From Asparagopsis taxiformis (Eukaryota; Rhodophyta; Florideophyceae; Bonnemaisoniales; Bonnemaisoniaceae), in contig JALQPE010002783.1 in NCBI GenBank assembly GCA_030407315.1, positions 1-64,000 on the forward strand: DNA of 64,000 nt, read 5' to 3'. The notes below the pieces were generated by a model. That model ran no database searches and had not been told where the DNA came from. It saw only the letters and a list, made by a program, of their open reading frames with translations. Positions 49,430 through 60,351 of the stretch are shown piece by piece. Within the stretch, counting starts at the first letter, position 1; each line of letters opens with the position of its first letter. The position numbers were made by a program, and so were the translations under genes.

Positions 49430-52400
49430 ATGAAGCAATCCACGGACGACATCTACATCCGTTGTCAAGGCGACGACAACGAGTACGTGTGCGTCTCCAC
49501 CAAAAAGCTGCCAGAAAACCCCTACGACCTCATCTATCTCCTCAAAGTCGAAACTGCTCCACGCTCCGCCTGGCTCCATGCCGCCTCGGCCTATTTCCGC
49601 GCCAAGATGTGGCCGGCAGGCGTCACCGTCCTGGAGCAGGCGACATCCGACGATGTGGAAAGCATGCTACGCGACGACGACACCACCGTATCCCGTCTGG
49701 ACCTTCTCGCTGCGCTCGGCGGCGCGCACATCATGCTCGCGGACAGCTACGCGCATAACTCGACCGCACGCGCCGACAATCTGCGCAAAGCAGCCGATGT
49801 ATTTTCGCGCGCCGACAAGATCGACCTGGACGACCCGTCCATCTGGGCTGCGCGCGGCTGGGCTGAATTTCACGCCGGCAAATCCTCTGCCGCAAATTGG
49901 TTTGACAATGCGCGTGATAAGGACGTTGTATTGGGCGCCATCGGACTGGCCGCGCTGCATCTCAACCGACCCAAACCGGCTGAAACGGGCAAGAATGACC
50001 CCGTGTCGCTGCTCGTCGTCGCCCTCCGCTCCAAACATTGCCCCCCAGGCGTCTGGACCGGGCTCGCGTACGCCTTGTTCCGCGAAAGCCGCATGAAAGC
50101 CGCACGCAATATCGCGAGGAGAGCCGTCCTCGCGCTTGCAAAATCAGCGCCGGAGGAAAAGCGTGAGGCGTTGTATATTCTCGCGTTGATCGAATCGACT
50201 GATCGGACGGCTTCTTCGTTGGAGAATATGACGCTGGCCTTACGCGAAGCTTATTTGCATTGCGATGGGCACAAAGACTCGCGCATTCTCGCGCTGATTG
50301 CAGAGTTGCATTTCAATGGCGGCGATTTTGAACATGCAGAAATGTTTGGCAAGCGCGCAGTGGAGATTTCAGATAAGCTTCCAACAGCTGTGGGTACAAT
50401 GTTTGCCGGGATTCGTAGCAGTATGTGCGTTACGGCATTATTCCAACTCGCGAGGGCGCAGCACCACCTGGCAAAGTACGACGAGGCCATGCGCGGCTTT
50501 GAGAAAATCAAATCGATTGTGGAAAGTTCGGACGGAACACACATCAAAGCGAATCCGGGCGTGTACTTGCGCCTCGGCCTGCTCAAGTTAGCGTCTGGTA
50601 GGAAGGGTGATGAAGCTGTCGCACAGGAATGTCTGGAGAAAGTGATAAAGAATGCAACCGACAAATGCGGCATTGCGAGGAGAGCACTTGGTGTTTTGAT
50701 CGGTCGGCGTGTCTTGCTCGGATTGAAACGTGGCCGTCCTAGATCTGGAGAGCATTTTCATCGAGCTGTAAGCTTGCTGAAGAAGGGGATCGCGGAGGAT
50801 AATATGGGCAGGAAGGACGTGCCTGCGCAACTTGTTTACGCAGGACTACTGGAGGAGAGTTCACCAAAGCAGGCACTCGAATCGTATCAACTTGCCATCA
50901 GTGCATTGGAAGATGAAGGTGCAAAGGTGGATCCTGAAATTTGGAATAACGTTTCCTCTCTCATGACCAGACTTGGCAAGGTGGATGAAGCGAGAAATAT
51001 CTCTTTGACGAAATTGGATAGTTCATTCGCTGCTGACTGTGCCACAGTCACATACAATCGCGGCAGACTAGCGGAAATGGTGGAAGATTATGAAGGAGCG
51101 AAGAAAATCTTCACTAGCATAAAGAAGGGTTCACAGCATTACTTTGAGTCTATAACGCGTTTGGGTGTTATTGCAATGAAAATCGATGGCAATATGGAAG
51201 AGGCCGAAAGATTGCTGAAAGAAGCGTTGGAATCGTCGAGCACGAAATCAACTGCAGCAACATTTCTGAGTTCGATGTATACGAAACAGAAGAAGTTCAA
51301 AGATGCGCAAGAAATCTTGGAACAAAACCGACACGAATGCGACTATCTGACACTAGCATTTTCAAGTTTCATGCATCGGTTCCTTGACAGTTTGGACCAG
51401 GAGCGAAGGAGCCGATTCCTGCTGAACCACATCGGGGCACCGCTGAGCAACGTGCTGAAGAGAAGCAAGCACAATGCGGCGGCGGCAAACGGCGTCGGAG
51501 TGTATTTTGCCGAGTCTAAAATGATCGAAGAGGCGCGTGATGCATTCACGCAGGCTGGCGCGGGACCATTGACAGGAAAGGTGGCACGTGTGAATCTGGC
51601 ACACACACAGATTCAGCAAGGACGAGCTGCGCTTCGAAAAGCGTCAACAGCAACTGGCAGACCGAGCAAGCAAGTGATCTCGAATTCGCGAGCGCTGTTC
51701 GAACAGGCGGAAAAACTGTATCGCGATGCGCTGCAAGTGAGCCGACTGCATCGGTCGAAGGAAGATTTTCACGGCCATTGTGAATTGATGCTGTACATGG
51801 CATGGGCACTGTTCGAAGGGCGAGAATTTGAACAATCAGCAGACGTTTTGAAGAAATTGGTGCATTTACTTCCGACAAGCGCTGTTGCATGGTTCAATCT
51901 CGGACAAGCGCTGCTTGAATCGGCAATTGTACGGACGTTTGGAAAAACTCGATTGGAAGAAATGGAGCTTGCCAAGGATGAATATGAAGGTGCGAGAGTT
52001 GCGCTGCTCAAGTGTCTTCATTTGGACCGGAACCAAGTTGATCCGATATCGAAAACGCAGATTGACCGCAAACATGCACAGTATTTGGACAAGTATTGTA
52101 GACAGCAAGCGAAGACGCATGATGTGAATTTGAGAAATGCGGTCATCGCGTATGAGGATTTGGAAATGAACCGCAAGAAGAATCTGGAGAAATTGCAAGC
52201 GCACCGCGAGAAGGAAATAGCGAAGAAGAAGGAAGAGGAGAGGAAGCGGGTGGAAAAGGAGCGAGAATTGAAGGAAGCTTTTGAACAGTCGGAATTGAAG
52301 AAGCGACAATATTTAGAAGAAGAAGCTAGAGCGAATGCTCTGCGAGAGGAGGAACTCGATGATGGCGACGGAACGGGCGACGGGCGCCCGACGCCGCAGA

Positions 52401-52693
52401 GCAAGTCGCGTGGGAAGAGGAAGAAGACGGATTCGGAAAATGGCAAGGTGAAGAAATCGGCCAAAAGAATCCGGAAACAGAGCGTGAAGAGGGTCGGGGA
52501 TGACGACGATTCTGGAAGTGAATATGAATCATTGAACGGAAATGAGGAAGATGGCGATGTCAAGAAATTGCGTAACGACGCATTATCGGACGGTTCAGCT
52601 GGTGAGGACGCGGCCACAACTACGCCGAGCGGACGCAAGAGATTTGCCATGGATGCAGCGGGTGCGATGTCGGATGACGATGGCGAGTTTTAA
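49430..52693 (+). CDS. CTR9: CTR9, TPR subunit of the Paf1 complex
   Basis: 1087 residues, the expected size, intronless. Start ATG follows a short pyrimidine-rich leader. Tetratricopeptide repeats fill about residues 120-860. Examples are AASAYFRAKMWPAGVTVLEQA, KDVVLGAIGLAALHLNRPKPAE, ALFRESRMKAARNIARRA and KDAQEILEQN. YMAWALFEGREFEQSADVLKKL and YCRQQAKTHDVNLRNAVIAY are typical of the CTR9 C-terminal half. A charged coiled coil (LQAHREKEIAKKKEEERKR) and an acidic, basic-patch tail (GDDDDSGSEYESL) end the protein. CTR9 scaffolds Paf1C, which travels with RNA polymerase II and promotes histone H2B ubiquitination and H3K4/K36 methylation. Confidence 0.93.
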   Translation: MKQSTDDIYIRCQGDDNEYVCVSTKKLPENPYDLIYLLKVETAPRSAWLHAASAYFRAKMWPAGVTVLEQATSDDVESMLRDDDTTVSRLDLLAALGGAHIMLADSYAHNSTARADNLRKAADVFSRADKIDLDDPSIWAARGWAEFHAGKSSAANWFDNARDKDVVLGAIGLAALHLNRPKPAETGKNDPVSLLVVALRSKHCPPGVWTGLAYALFRESRMKAARNIARRAVLALAKSAPEEKREALYILALIESTDRTASSLENMTLALREAYLHCDGHKDSRILALIAELHFNGGDFEHAEMFGKRAVEISDKLPTAVGTMFAGIRSSMCVTALFQLARAQHHLAKYDEAMRGFEKIKSIVESSDGTHIKANPGVYLRLGLLKLASGRKGDEAVAQECLEKVIKNATDKCGIARRALGVLIGRRVLLGLKRGRPRSGEHFHRAVSLLKKGIAEDNMGRKDVPAQLVYAGLLEESSPKQALESYQLAISALEDEGAKVDPEIWNNVSSLMTRLGKVDEARNISLTKLDSSFAADCATVTYNRGRLAEMVEDYEGAKKIFTSIKKGSQHYFESITRLGVIAMKIDGNMEEAERLLKEALESSSTKSTAATFLSSMYTKQKKFKDAQEILEQNRHECDYLTLAFSSFMHRFLDSLDQERRSRFLLNHIGAPLSNVLKRSKHNAAAANGVGVYFAESKMIEEARDAFTQAGAGPLTGKVARVNLAHTQIQQGRAALRKASTATGRPSKQVISNSRALFEQAEKLYRDALQVSRLHRSKEDFHGHCELMLYMAWALFEGREFEQSADVLKKLVHLLPTSAVAWFNLGQALLESAIVRTFGKTRLEEMELAKDEYEGARVALLKCLHLDRNQVDPISKTQIDRKHAQYLDKYCRQQAKTHDVNLRNAVIAYEDLEMNRKKNLEKLQAHREKEIAKKKEEERKRVEKERELKEAFEQSELKKRQYLEEEARANALREEELDDGDGTGDGRPTPQSKSRGKRKKTDSENGKVKKSAKRIRKQSVKRVGDDDDSGSEYESLNGNEEDGDVKKLRNDALSDGSAGEDAATTTPSGRKRFAMDAAGAMSDDDGEF

Positions 52694-52717
52694 ATAGAGC
52701 GAGTCTAGCAGGTTAGC

Positions 52718-53965
52718 TTAATGTACAGAACCCAATAATTGCTCCATTCGATCGCATGCAATTTGCAATTGTTCAATAGCAACGGCAGCGAAACACGCCC
52801 TAAAATAGCCAAATCGTTTGCCAAAGCACTGACTGGCCGGTGAGAGCAGCACTCGAACATCCACCAGTTTATACCACAGCTTCATCTCATGCTCCTCCGA
52901 GTCCTCTTCCAGCCACTTGCTCAGATCGATCCACACAAAAAAGCCCGCACTGGCCGGCATGTACGGCACGTGCATGTCGTCCAGCCGACGCGTGAACAAC
53001 AGATACGCATCGTGTAGTCGCTGCTTGTTCTCTGCCATGTACGACGTCAGCCAGCTTTCGTCCGTCAATAAATGCTGCATGCTCCACTGCGATTCGCGAC
53101 TCGTCGACATAAAGTATGTCAACATCGGCACCAACGCCTCGTTCAACTGCTCAAATTGCGTGTACAGCACGCCGAGACGCAAACCGGACACGCAGAAATC
53201 TTTCGAAAACGACCATACGATGTGCACATCATCACCTAGATCGCCGTCCAACACCTCCGCCACGGACACGAATTGCTGCGATTCATCATGCACCGATAAC
53301 GCATACACTTCATCAAAAATCAAATGCAGACGCTTCTGCCTTCCCCACGCGACGATATCGGCAATCATGCGCGGCGACAGCACCTCACCGGTCGGATTGC
53401 CCGGCGAACAGACCAAAACGGCACGAATTTTATGCCTATCCTTTTCGTTCTCCCACGCGGTCTGCAGCGCTTGCACACTCATCTCGGGCCAAGGCGCGCA
53501 GTGGTCGTCGTCCAGACTGGCGACGCAGATGCGCGCGCCGGCACGGCCGATCAGGTCGCGTTCAAAGCCGTTGTAGCCGGGGCCGGTGCAGAGGACGAGG
53601 TCGTCGGGGTCGCAGAGGGCGGTTGCGAGGAAATCGATGGTGCTGCCGGCGCCGCTCATGGCGGAGATGTGATTGGGATCGACGGGACGTTTGGTGATGT
53701 GTTTCTCGAAGAGTTGAGCGATTGCGTCGCGGAAGGACGCCGACCCGTGCATCCAATCGTAGGTGAGATACGAGGTGGGAATGGGCGGGACATTGTGCAG
53801 CGCGTTGCAGACGAGCGGTAGGGAGAGACGGTTCTCGGCCACGGAGAGAGAGATGTAGCCGCGCGGATTGGCTGCGCTGTATTGGTCGTTGAATGCGGCG
53901 AAGGATACGCGGAGATAATCTGGGAGTGGAAATATAGAGGCGCGGCCACGAGCGGAGAGTTGCAT
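52718..53965 (-). CDS. ACC-synthase-like class I/II aminotransferase
   Basis: 415 residues. PLP-enzyme features: NPRGYISLSVAENRL near the N-terminus, SGAGSTIDFLATALCDPDD (phosphate-binding region), GPGYNGFERDL, CSPGNPTGEVL (Asn190), FDEVYALS (Asp218, Tyr221), SFSKDFCVSGLRLGVLY with the Schiff-base Lys255, and a C-terminal Arg in GYFRACFA. The GYISLSVAENRL and YLTYDWMHG segments are those of the 1-aminocyclopropane-1-carboxylate synthase group. Many non-plant members of that group are ordinary aminotransferases or C-S lyases, so ethylene synthesis should not be assumed. Cytosolic; intronless. Its start faces the end of TRIP13 on the same strand. Confidence 0.85.
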   Translation of the reverse strand: MQLSARGRASIFPLPDYLRVSFAAFNDQYSAANPRGYISLSVAENRLSLPLVCNALHNVPPIPTSYLTYDWMHGSASFRDAIAQLFEKHITKRPVDPNHISAMSGAGSTIDFLATALCDPDDLVLCTGPGYNGFERDLIGRAGARICVASLDDDHCAPWPEMSVQALQTAWENEKDRHKIRAVLVCSPGNPTGEVLSPRMIADIVAWGRQKRLHLIFDEVYALSVHDESQQFVSVAEVLDGDLGDDVHIVWSFSKDFCVSGLRLGVLYTQFEQLNEALVPMLTYFMSTSRESQWSMQHLLTDESWLTSYMAENKQRLHDAYLLFTRRLDDMHVPYMPASAGFFVWIDLSKWLEEDSEEHEMKLWYKLVDVRVLLSPASQCFGKRFGYFRACFAAVAIEQLQIACDRMEQLLGSVH

Positions 53966-54045
53966 GGTTGGGTGGAACGGGCGGAGGGGGAAGGTGATGT
54001 TGGGATGTAAGCTGTTGTGAGATTTTTAGTGACGGAGGTCGGGAA

Positions 54046-55312
54046 TTACAGTGTGGGAGCGGATGGATGTTTGTGAAGGGCGGTGTCTGACATGGTGCGT
54101 GCGGCAGCGTGGAGCGATTTGATGAAAAGGGAATACTGCAACGAGTCGTTTGAATGGGGCGCATTGGCGAGTGCGAGAAGCGGCAATTTGCGCAGCATTC
54201 GGCCTGAAAAGCCGGCGGTTTGATGGGCGACAGAGGTCAATGTGATCGTTTGATCGTCGCGTTCATCTTGGCGAGCGGCAACAACATTGCAGCGAATTAA
54301 TTCCACGACACAGGAATGTAAAATTGTTTGTCTGGCTTGCAAGTGCGGTAAATCGATATATTGTAACACATCTACACGATCCAACAGTGCGTCATCAACG
54401 CCGTGCGCCAAATTACTGGTGGCCAACACCACACAATTATCGCACATTCGCAACGCATCGATTCCATTGAGCAAAGCGTTGACGAGACGCAAGGCATCTG
54501 TCGGCTCGCAAGCGCTCAAACTGGTGGCACGCGCGGCGCCCAACGACTCCACTTCGTCGAGTAGCACGACGACGAGATCGCGCTGATTTGTCTGCGCGAC
54601 GATGTGTTCGAACAGGGTCGAGACATTTCGACTCGACTCGGAGAAATACTTTGACAAGAGCGAATGCATGCGTACTTGAACGAGCAACGCGTCGTCGGCG
54701 TCGAGTCGAATGGCCAGTTTATGCGCCAAAGCGCGACACAAGGAGGTCTTACCGGTGCCGGGCGGGCCGTGCAGCAGCAGGAATCTGCACGCGGTCAGGG
54801 AGGTGTTGCGCGGAATGGAGACGCACGATGATGTGAACGACGTACCGGTTGGATGCAACGATGGCGCTGTCCACGCCGCTGCGACGGAGTCGACTGGCGG
54901 TGAGCAGGAACTGCAGCAGACGATGCGGTAGTGCGGGCGGGAAACAAAGCGTGTCCCATGTGGATTCGAGGGTGTCCGCGGGGACGCGGGTCACGATTGC
55001 GAATGACGAAAGCGGTTGCGGGATGGACGGCGTTGTTGCGTGGCGGTAGATGTGGAATGTGGTGGTGATACGCCAGAATGGGACGCGAAAATCGAGCGTG
55101 TCGACGTTTTGGTGCAGTAATGCATCGCGAACGCCGGTGATGGCGATGCGCGATACATGCGGCGGATAGATGTGTTTGGGTAGGATTGAGTCGCAGACAA
55201 AGGGCTGTTGCGAGATTAGTGTTTGAACAGCGGCTCGAATGGCGTCGCGTTGCGTGTCGGTCGCTGCGCAGGTTTGACGGATTTCTATGTGCGCGTTTAT
55301 GGGATCGGACAT
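54046..55312 (-). CDS. TRIP13: TRIP13/Pch2 AAA+ ATPase (two exons)
   Basis: Exon 1 is 54846-55312 and exon 2 is 54046-54784, giving 401 residues. The 61-nt intron (GTACGT to GCAG) is spliced between AACCG and ATTCC and restores SNRFLLLHGPPGTGKT. The N-terminal domain begins MSDPINAHIEIRQT; TLESTWDTLCFPPALPHRLLQ is the pre-AAA segment of the family. Walker A is HGPPGTGKTSLCRALA, then YFSESSRNVSTLF, Walker B VVLLDEVESLG, sensor 1 VVLATSNLAHGVDDALLDRVD, and sensor 2 in FSGRMLRKLPLLAL. TRIP13 remodels HORMA proteins (Mad2, Hop1/HORMAD) in the spindle checkpoint and meiosis, so its presence fits a sexual life cycle (inference). Confidence 0.93.
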
Positions 55313-55654
55313 GGTGACGACGCGCGGTTTGGGAGGTCGGCCATGACGGAGGCGGAGTCGATAATGGAATGGACACGCTTTCGGTTGGCGTTGTTGACGC
55401 GCGAAAGGAAATGACGCTATGTCGGAGGAGGTGTGCACCCACAATTGGCGTCGTTGCATCTTTTTTGTACATTGATGTGACGTCATACGTGTACAGCAAT
55501 GAAGGACCTGATGAGGATGAACACGACATAACGACAACGTGGAAGCGTCAAATACAAACAAATTACAAATCGATCTCATCTAAATCAACACTTCCCCTTT
55601 TGATCATATAAATATCTCTTCGCGCACCCCTCCTCCCCCCTGACCCCCTCAACA
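55313..55654. other. Divergent promoter region
   Basis: Between the starts of TRIP13 and the Pro/Gln-rich gene. ATATAAATATC at about 55607-55617 lies about 40 bases before the latter's ATG and could be a TATA box. A TGACGTCA palindrome (CRE/bZIP-like) occurs at about 55478-55485. Confidence 0.45.
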
Positions 55655-56757
55655 ATGTCTCAACCATCGCGCCCATCGCTGCTCCAAACCTCCACAACAG
55701 ACCCGTATGCGACCGCGACCGCCCCGCCCCTTTCCCCGCCGTCCACGCCCCATGGCCAAAGCCGAGCGACGCGCCGCCCTACGCGCCCCCACCGCCACCG
55801 CCGCCCGAAGCGCGTTTCCGCATCTCCACGCCGCAATCGCTCCCCGAAAAGCCCCAAAGTCCGTATGTGCATCTCCCGGACGCGCAGCACCCTGGTCCGC
55901 AGCTCCATGACGCTGCGTTGGTGACGGACGGCCCGGACGCGTCGCAGAATCCACAATCCACTCTGCACCAATCCTCGTCGTCATCCACCAATCCCCCATA
56001 CACCAGCCACGCATATCCGACGCGTCCGCACCCGCACACACTCCCCCAATTGTACCCCGCGTCCGCCGCCGCGCCGCCCACGCGTCCGACCGCCTACTCG
56101 CAGCCCGCGCAGCCCTTTGCGCACATGCCGCCCCAGCAGCCGCCGACGCATGCGTCGCTTCCGATGCAAATGCCGCCCCCCGTGCAGCAGCATGCTTCGT
56201 TGGCACGCATCTCGTCTCTGCAGCCACAGCCGCAGCCGCAGACGCAACCGCAACCGCCGCCGCAGCAGCATATGTCGCATATGCCTGTGCAGCAGCAAGT
56301 GTCCTATCCGTATGCGGCACCGTCCAATTTGCGTCCGTATAATTCATACGCGCCGTCGCAGCAGTCGAATATGTATCCTACGCATGATTATCCGCCGACG
56401 TCGCGTCCGCAGCATGGGACGTATCGTCCTATAACGCGTCCGTATGCTGCATCGCGCCCTCTGGCGCCCTATCAGACAGGCGCATATGCGCCGCCACCGC
56501 CGCCTCCCCCGGCGACGTCGTATCCGTTGCCGACTGATGCTGCACCTCCCCCTGCAGCGCAGCAGGCAGCCTATCCGCCGTCGCAGCCTAGTGCTGCGCA
56601 TTATGCGTCCAATTCGCATTATGCGCAGCAGCAAGGTTATCCGCCGAGATGGGATCCTTATATGTATAATCGGCCGAGAGTGGGCGAGCTGGCTGGTATG
56701 GAGAGACGTTTATCGATGGAATCGGCTGTCAGGGATGTGAAAGGTGGACGCAAGTGA
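55655..56757 (+). CDS. Pro/Gln/Tyr-rich disordered protein (two exons proposed)
   Basis: The first ATG (MSQPSRPSLLQTSTTDP) and the long downstream frame are in different phases. A 62-nt intron 55705-55766 (GTATGC to CCGAG) joins them in frame: exons 55655-55704 and 55767-56757, 346 residues. The size matches other introns here. The protein is almost wholly low-complexity: PPYAPPPPPPPEA near the start, Gln-rich runs (QPQPQPQTQPQPPPQQ), many Tyr-Pro pairs and a basic end ERRLSMESAVRDVKGGRK. No domain is recognised. Such proteins often act in transcription or RNA granules, or provide ligands for WW domains; here this is speculation. Confidence 0.5.
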
Positions 56758-56943
56758 TTTGTTATTCGACCAAACTGCTTTGTGGATATGTTTATATGCA
56801 GCTTCAACACTGGTTTTTCGCCTTGTTCCCAAGTGTTTGCTGTTGTACAAATTTATGTCATCGCCGATATTCAAAACTATCCTTTTGTATAATATATGTT
56901 ATCACAACTATCTACAATCCTGTATTGATATCAAACGCATCTC

Positions 56944-59880
56944 TCAGCTTTCCAGAGCTTCATTCGTTGCCTTGTCGAGTTGATGTTTCCGCGTGCGGCG
57001 TAGAAACGACGAGTCGAATGCCGTCCATTGTCGTTCAACATTATCGCCAGTGGCGTCAAGATCGGCAATAGACCATCTTTCGACACCGTCACGTGATACC
57101 GCCTCTTGTGCCGATTCCACGCCACTATTCACCTTCTTTTCCGCACGACCCACGGCAACAACGCGTTCCTTGGCACCCGTTGTGAACACCTTCTGCGCAA
57201 CCTTGTGCATGGCAAACATCAACATGGCAACAAGCGTTCTGAAAAGTGGCAGTACAATATTCGGCGCCAGTCGCAACAGCACGCGACATCGCTGTGTCAA
57301 CGGCGTCGTTCGAAAGAAATCTCGTGTGCGAATCAATGCCTCCGCATCTGACACTTCCTTTGTGGTAGACGTTCGTGCAATGCGACGCAACGAGGCCACA
57401 CGTGCCGACGGTGCCAAATTGGCCACGCCGACAGCTTGCGAATTGTCCCACATTACCTCTGCTTCGTCGCCCATCCATGCGCTGATTGCTTTCCGCCACC
57501 GCAGTTCCATGCTGACTAGGTACTGTTGGATGATGTAGCTGCGCAGGAAGCGGCCCGCATTGGAGGTGATGAATCGCATAACGAGCACGGGCGATTGTGA
57601 ATCGGCAGTATTTGAAGGTTGGCTGGAGGAAGCCACATTGCTAGACGATACACTGGACTTGCCCATGCTGCTGCGTTGGTTGCTCACAACGCGTTTGGTC
57701 AATGTGCGCGGGATAAGATCAAACTTACTGTTGCTACTTTCAGAGCTGGTCTGCACGTCGTGCAACAATTGATCCATGCGCGACCAACGGATACGACCGT
57801 ATGAATCGATGATGAGCGAGTCCAGTGCTTGACGATAGCGCGGCCGCGGATCGGTGATGATTTTCTTCACGACGTATGGATACACGATGCTGAGCATGCT
57901 GAAGTTGGGATCGGCATTGAGAGCTAGACCTTCTAGCATAGCGAGACAACGCAAGTTGTTTAGAAAATAGTCGTTGAATATGAAAGGGAACTGTGAACCG
58001 AGATGAAGCAATTTTTCCACTATACCCACGAGTGTAAACTGTCCGAATCGCGTCACGCCCCGCTCACGATTTTCCGGTAGCATGTCCGGATCGGGTTCAA
58101 AGGCGTCTCGTAGCGCTTCAGAGAGTAGTGGCAGGTCCATCTCGACGTCATACACGCCCATTATAGCCACACCGGCAAAACTCTCTGCGAGAAGCGTGTA
58201 CTCGCCGTGGATGAGATGCATCAATGCGCAGACAATTGATTCGCGCACCGAAGCGGGGACTTCTGAAACGAGTCCAAAGTCAATGTAGGCTAGATATCCA
58301 GACTTTGTGCGCAGCACTGTTGTTGGTAGATTGAATAGAGCGAATAAAAGTCAGCACGTTGTCGTTGTAAGAAGGCGCGTTCACAATGCTAGTTGTACGT
58401 ACTGTTTCCATTATGCATATCTGTTTGTTCCATTTGCACATTCCTTCAAGTCAGATCAATGCCGTCCATGTCGCTAGCGCGCAAAACTCTCAAGTAGTAA
58501 CATACCTGCATGCAGAAAGCCTTTATCAAGCAACTGGGTAAGTGCAAAGCGGATGCCGGTCTCCACAAGCGGAACATCCTCGGCGCGCACTCGCGCCTGT
58601 TCATCAATGAGCTTGTAGCCGTCGACCCACTCTGAGACGAGGACACGTCTGGAGCTATATTCCGGAAAGGCCTTGGGCAGATAAATACCGGGCATATTAG
58701 CGTACAACTTGCGAAACTTGTGCATGTTATCCAACTCGTTGGTATAATCCAATTCCTCAAACAAGCGACTCGCATATTCATCAACAGCATAGCGCAAATC
58801 GGTTCTCGAGCGCAGTACAACAGTTGCAAGCGAAGCGAGCCATCGAACAATATAACAATCGAGCGCAATCTGCTCTGCCACTTCAGGTTTCTGCACCTTG
58901 ACAGCAACGGGCAATCCGTCTATCTGTGCCTTGAACACCATACCAAGACTGGCGCCCGCAACGGGTTGCTTGCTCATATTGTCGAACAAAACATTCGGGC
59001 GCGCACCCAACTCCGACTCGATGAGTGCGTACGCCTGGGCGGTTGGAAACATGGAGAGCACATTATCCTGCAACGTCTGCAATTCGCGAACAATCGGGGC
59101 GGGAAAAATATCTGGACGCGTCGCGGCGGCCTGACCCAACTTAATAACTGCGGGGCCCAATTTGGTAATCGAGGTACGTAGTTTCTTCGCGAGTCGATTC
59201 TGCCTCTCCAAAGTGTTTCTACCAGCGGTCTGTTCGGAGAGGACGCCGCGTCTCAGGGACTGTCGCTGCAGCAAGTCCTGGAGGAGGTTTGCAGAGAATA
59301 AAAACGCGACGTCGACAAATTCGCGGGCAAACAGCGAGAAGCGACGCACGAGTTTGTCCGGACGGATGGAGAAATAGCGCGCGAGGACGTCGGGGTCGTA
59401 CTTTGTCGGCAGCTTTGTTCGCAGACTCTGGCGCTCGGATATGGACTGTGCGATGGCGCAATAAGCGGCGACGTAGGCGACGACGCCGAGACGCGCGAGA
59501 TAAATCGAGGCGGTATGCGATATATCTGTCGGACGTCCGACATGTATGGCGCGCAGATAATCGTCGTAGGTCGCGGCGGTACGGCCGTCCGGCATGATGC
59601 CATAGCGCTCCTCCAACGGCCGCGTCAGCTCCAGCCCGCGCTCGGTGGCCTCGGACGGCGCGGCGTCGACGTCCAGATCGTCGTCCAGTAGCGGCGCGGC
59701 GCGCGCCGCCAGTGGGGAGAGTAGAAGCGTTGCGGCGAGGGCGCTGAAGGCGCGACGGGAGATGGGACGCGGCGGCGGGAGCGAGCAGCGGGGCCGTTTG
59801 CGGGAGGTGCGGAGGGAGGGTGGTGGATGCGGTGGTTTGGAGTGTAGGGGCGCGGCGGGAATGAAGGTGGGGGATGGCAT
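56944..59880 (-). CDS. ABC1/UbiB-type kinase, plastid-type (three exons)
   Basis: Exons 58506-59880, 58403-58420 (18 nt) and 56944-58316 join to 921 residues; introns are 85 and 86 nt with GT-AG ends. The N-terminus looks like a transit peptide followed by SRRAFSALAATLLLSPLAARA. ABC1K motifs: KLGPAVIKLGQAAATRPDIFP, PVAGASLGMVFKA (family Ala-rich loop), AVKVQKP lysine, EELDYTNELDN, VLVSEWVDG. Across the splice sites comes FLHADMHNGNMLRTKSGYL, then YIDFGL. The catalytic motif HADPHPGN of the family is HADMHNGN here; the catalytic Asp and metal-binding Asn remain. Plastid ABC1Ks (plastoglobule/thylakoid) regulate prenylquinone and carotenoid metabolism. The C-terminal 350 residues are a long divergent extension. 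Confidence 0.9.
58403..58420 (-). other. 18-nt micro-exon of the ABC1 kinase
   Basis: ATATGCATAATGGAAACA lies between ACAAACAG and GTACGTAC on the minus strand. It is the only sequence in the 189-nt gap between the large exons that restores the frame and supplies the family's catalytic-loop residues (DMHNGN). Confidence 0.88.
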
Positions 59881-60351
59881 TTTGAAATGGAGTGTGGTTG
59901 GAGATGATATCTCGGATGCAGAGAGTCGGAGGGATGTGATGGGATGGATGATGGAGAGGTTACACGTGTGTTTTGGATTGGTTTTTGAATTTTATTTGTT
60001 TTTGATTTTTTTCGAATGGCGGGTTGGCAGTTGCGCCGCGACGTGATTGTGGGAGCGGATTCGGCTGGTCGGGGATGGCGCGATGGGGTTGATGGTCGAA
60101 GCGTCTGGAGGGTCGGGGCGGGGCGGGTTGGGTTGGGTTTGACATTTTCGCGTTGCATGTGTGCGGGTGGACGATGAATCGATGAGTCGAGAAAGGGTCC
60201 GTGACGGGGATGAGCCAAGTGGACGAATGGGGGAGGCGGGAGAAAATATAAAATCCAACGATTTGATAATCATCAAAGATATCTGCCTACAAAAGCTCAG
60301 CAGCGACTATACATTGCCGCGCTCCAGCCGGTCGCCAACGCAAGCAACACA
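59881..60351. other. Divergent promoter region
   Basis: AAAATATAAAATCC at about 60241-60254, some 100 bases before the next start, may be a TATA box; GGCGGGAGAAAA just before it is E2F-like but imperfect. No further gene is seen. Confidence 0.4.

Noticed and set aside
52917..53821. Long plus-strand frames opposite the aminotransferase gene
   Set aside because: Antisense shadows of the clearly conserved minus-strand gene.
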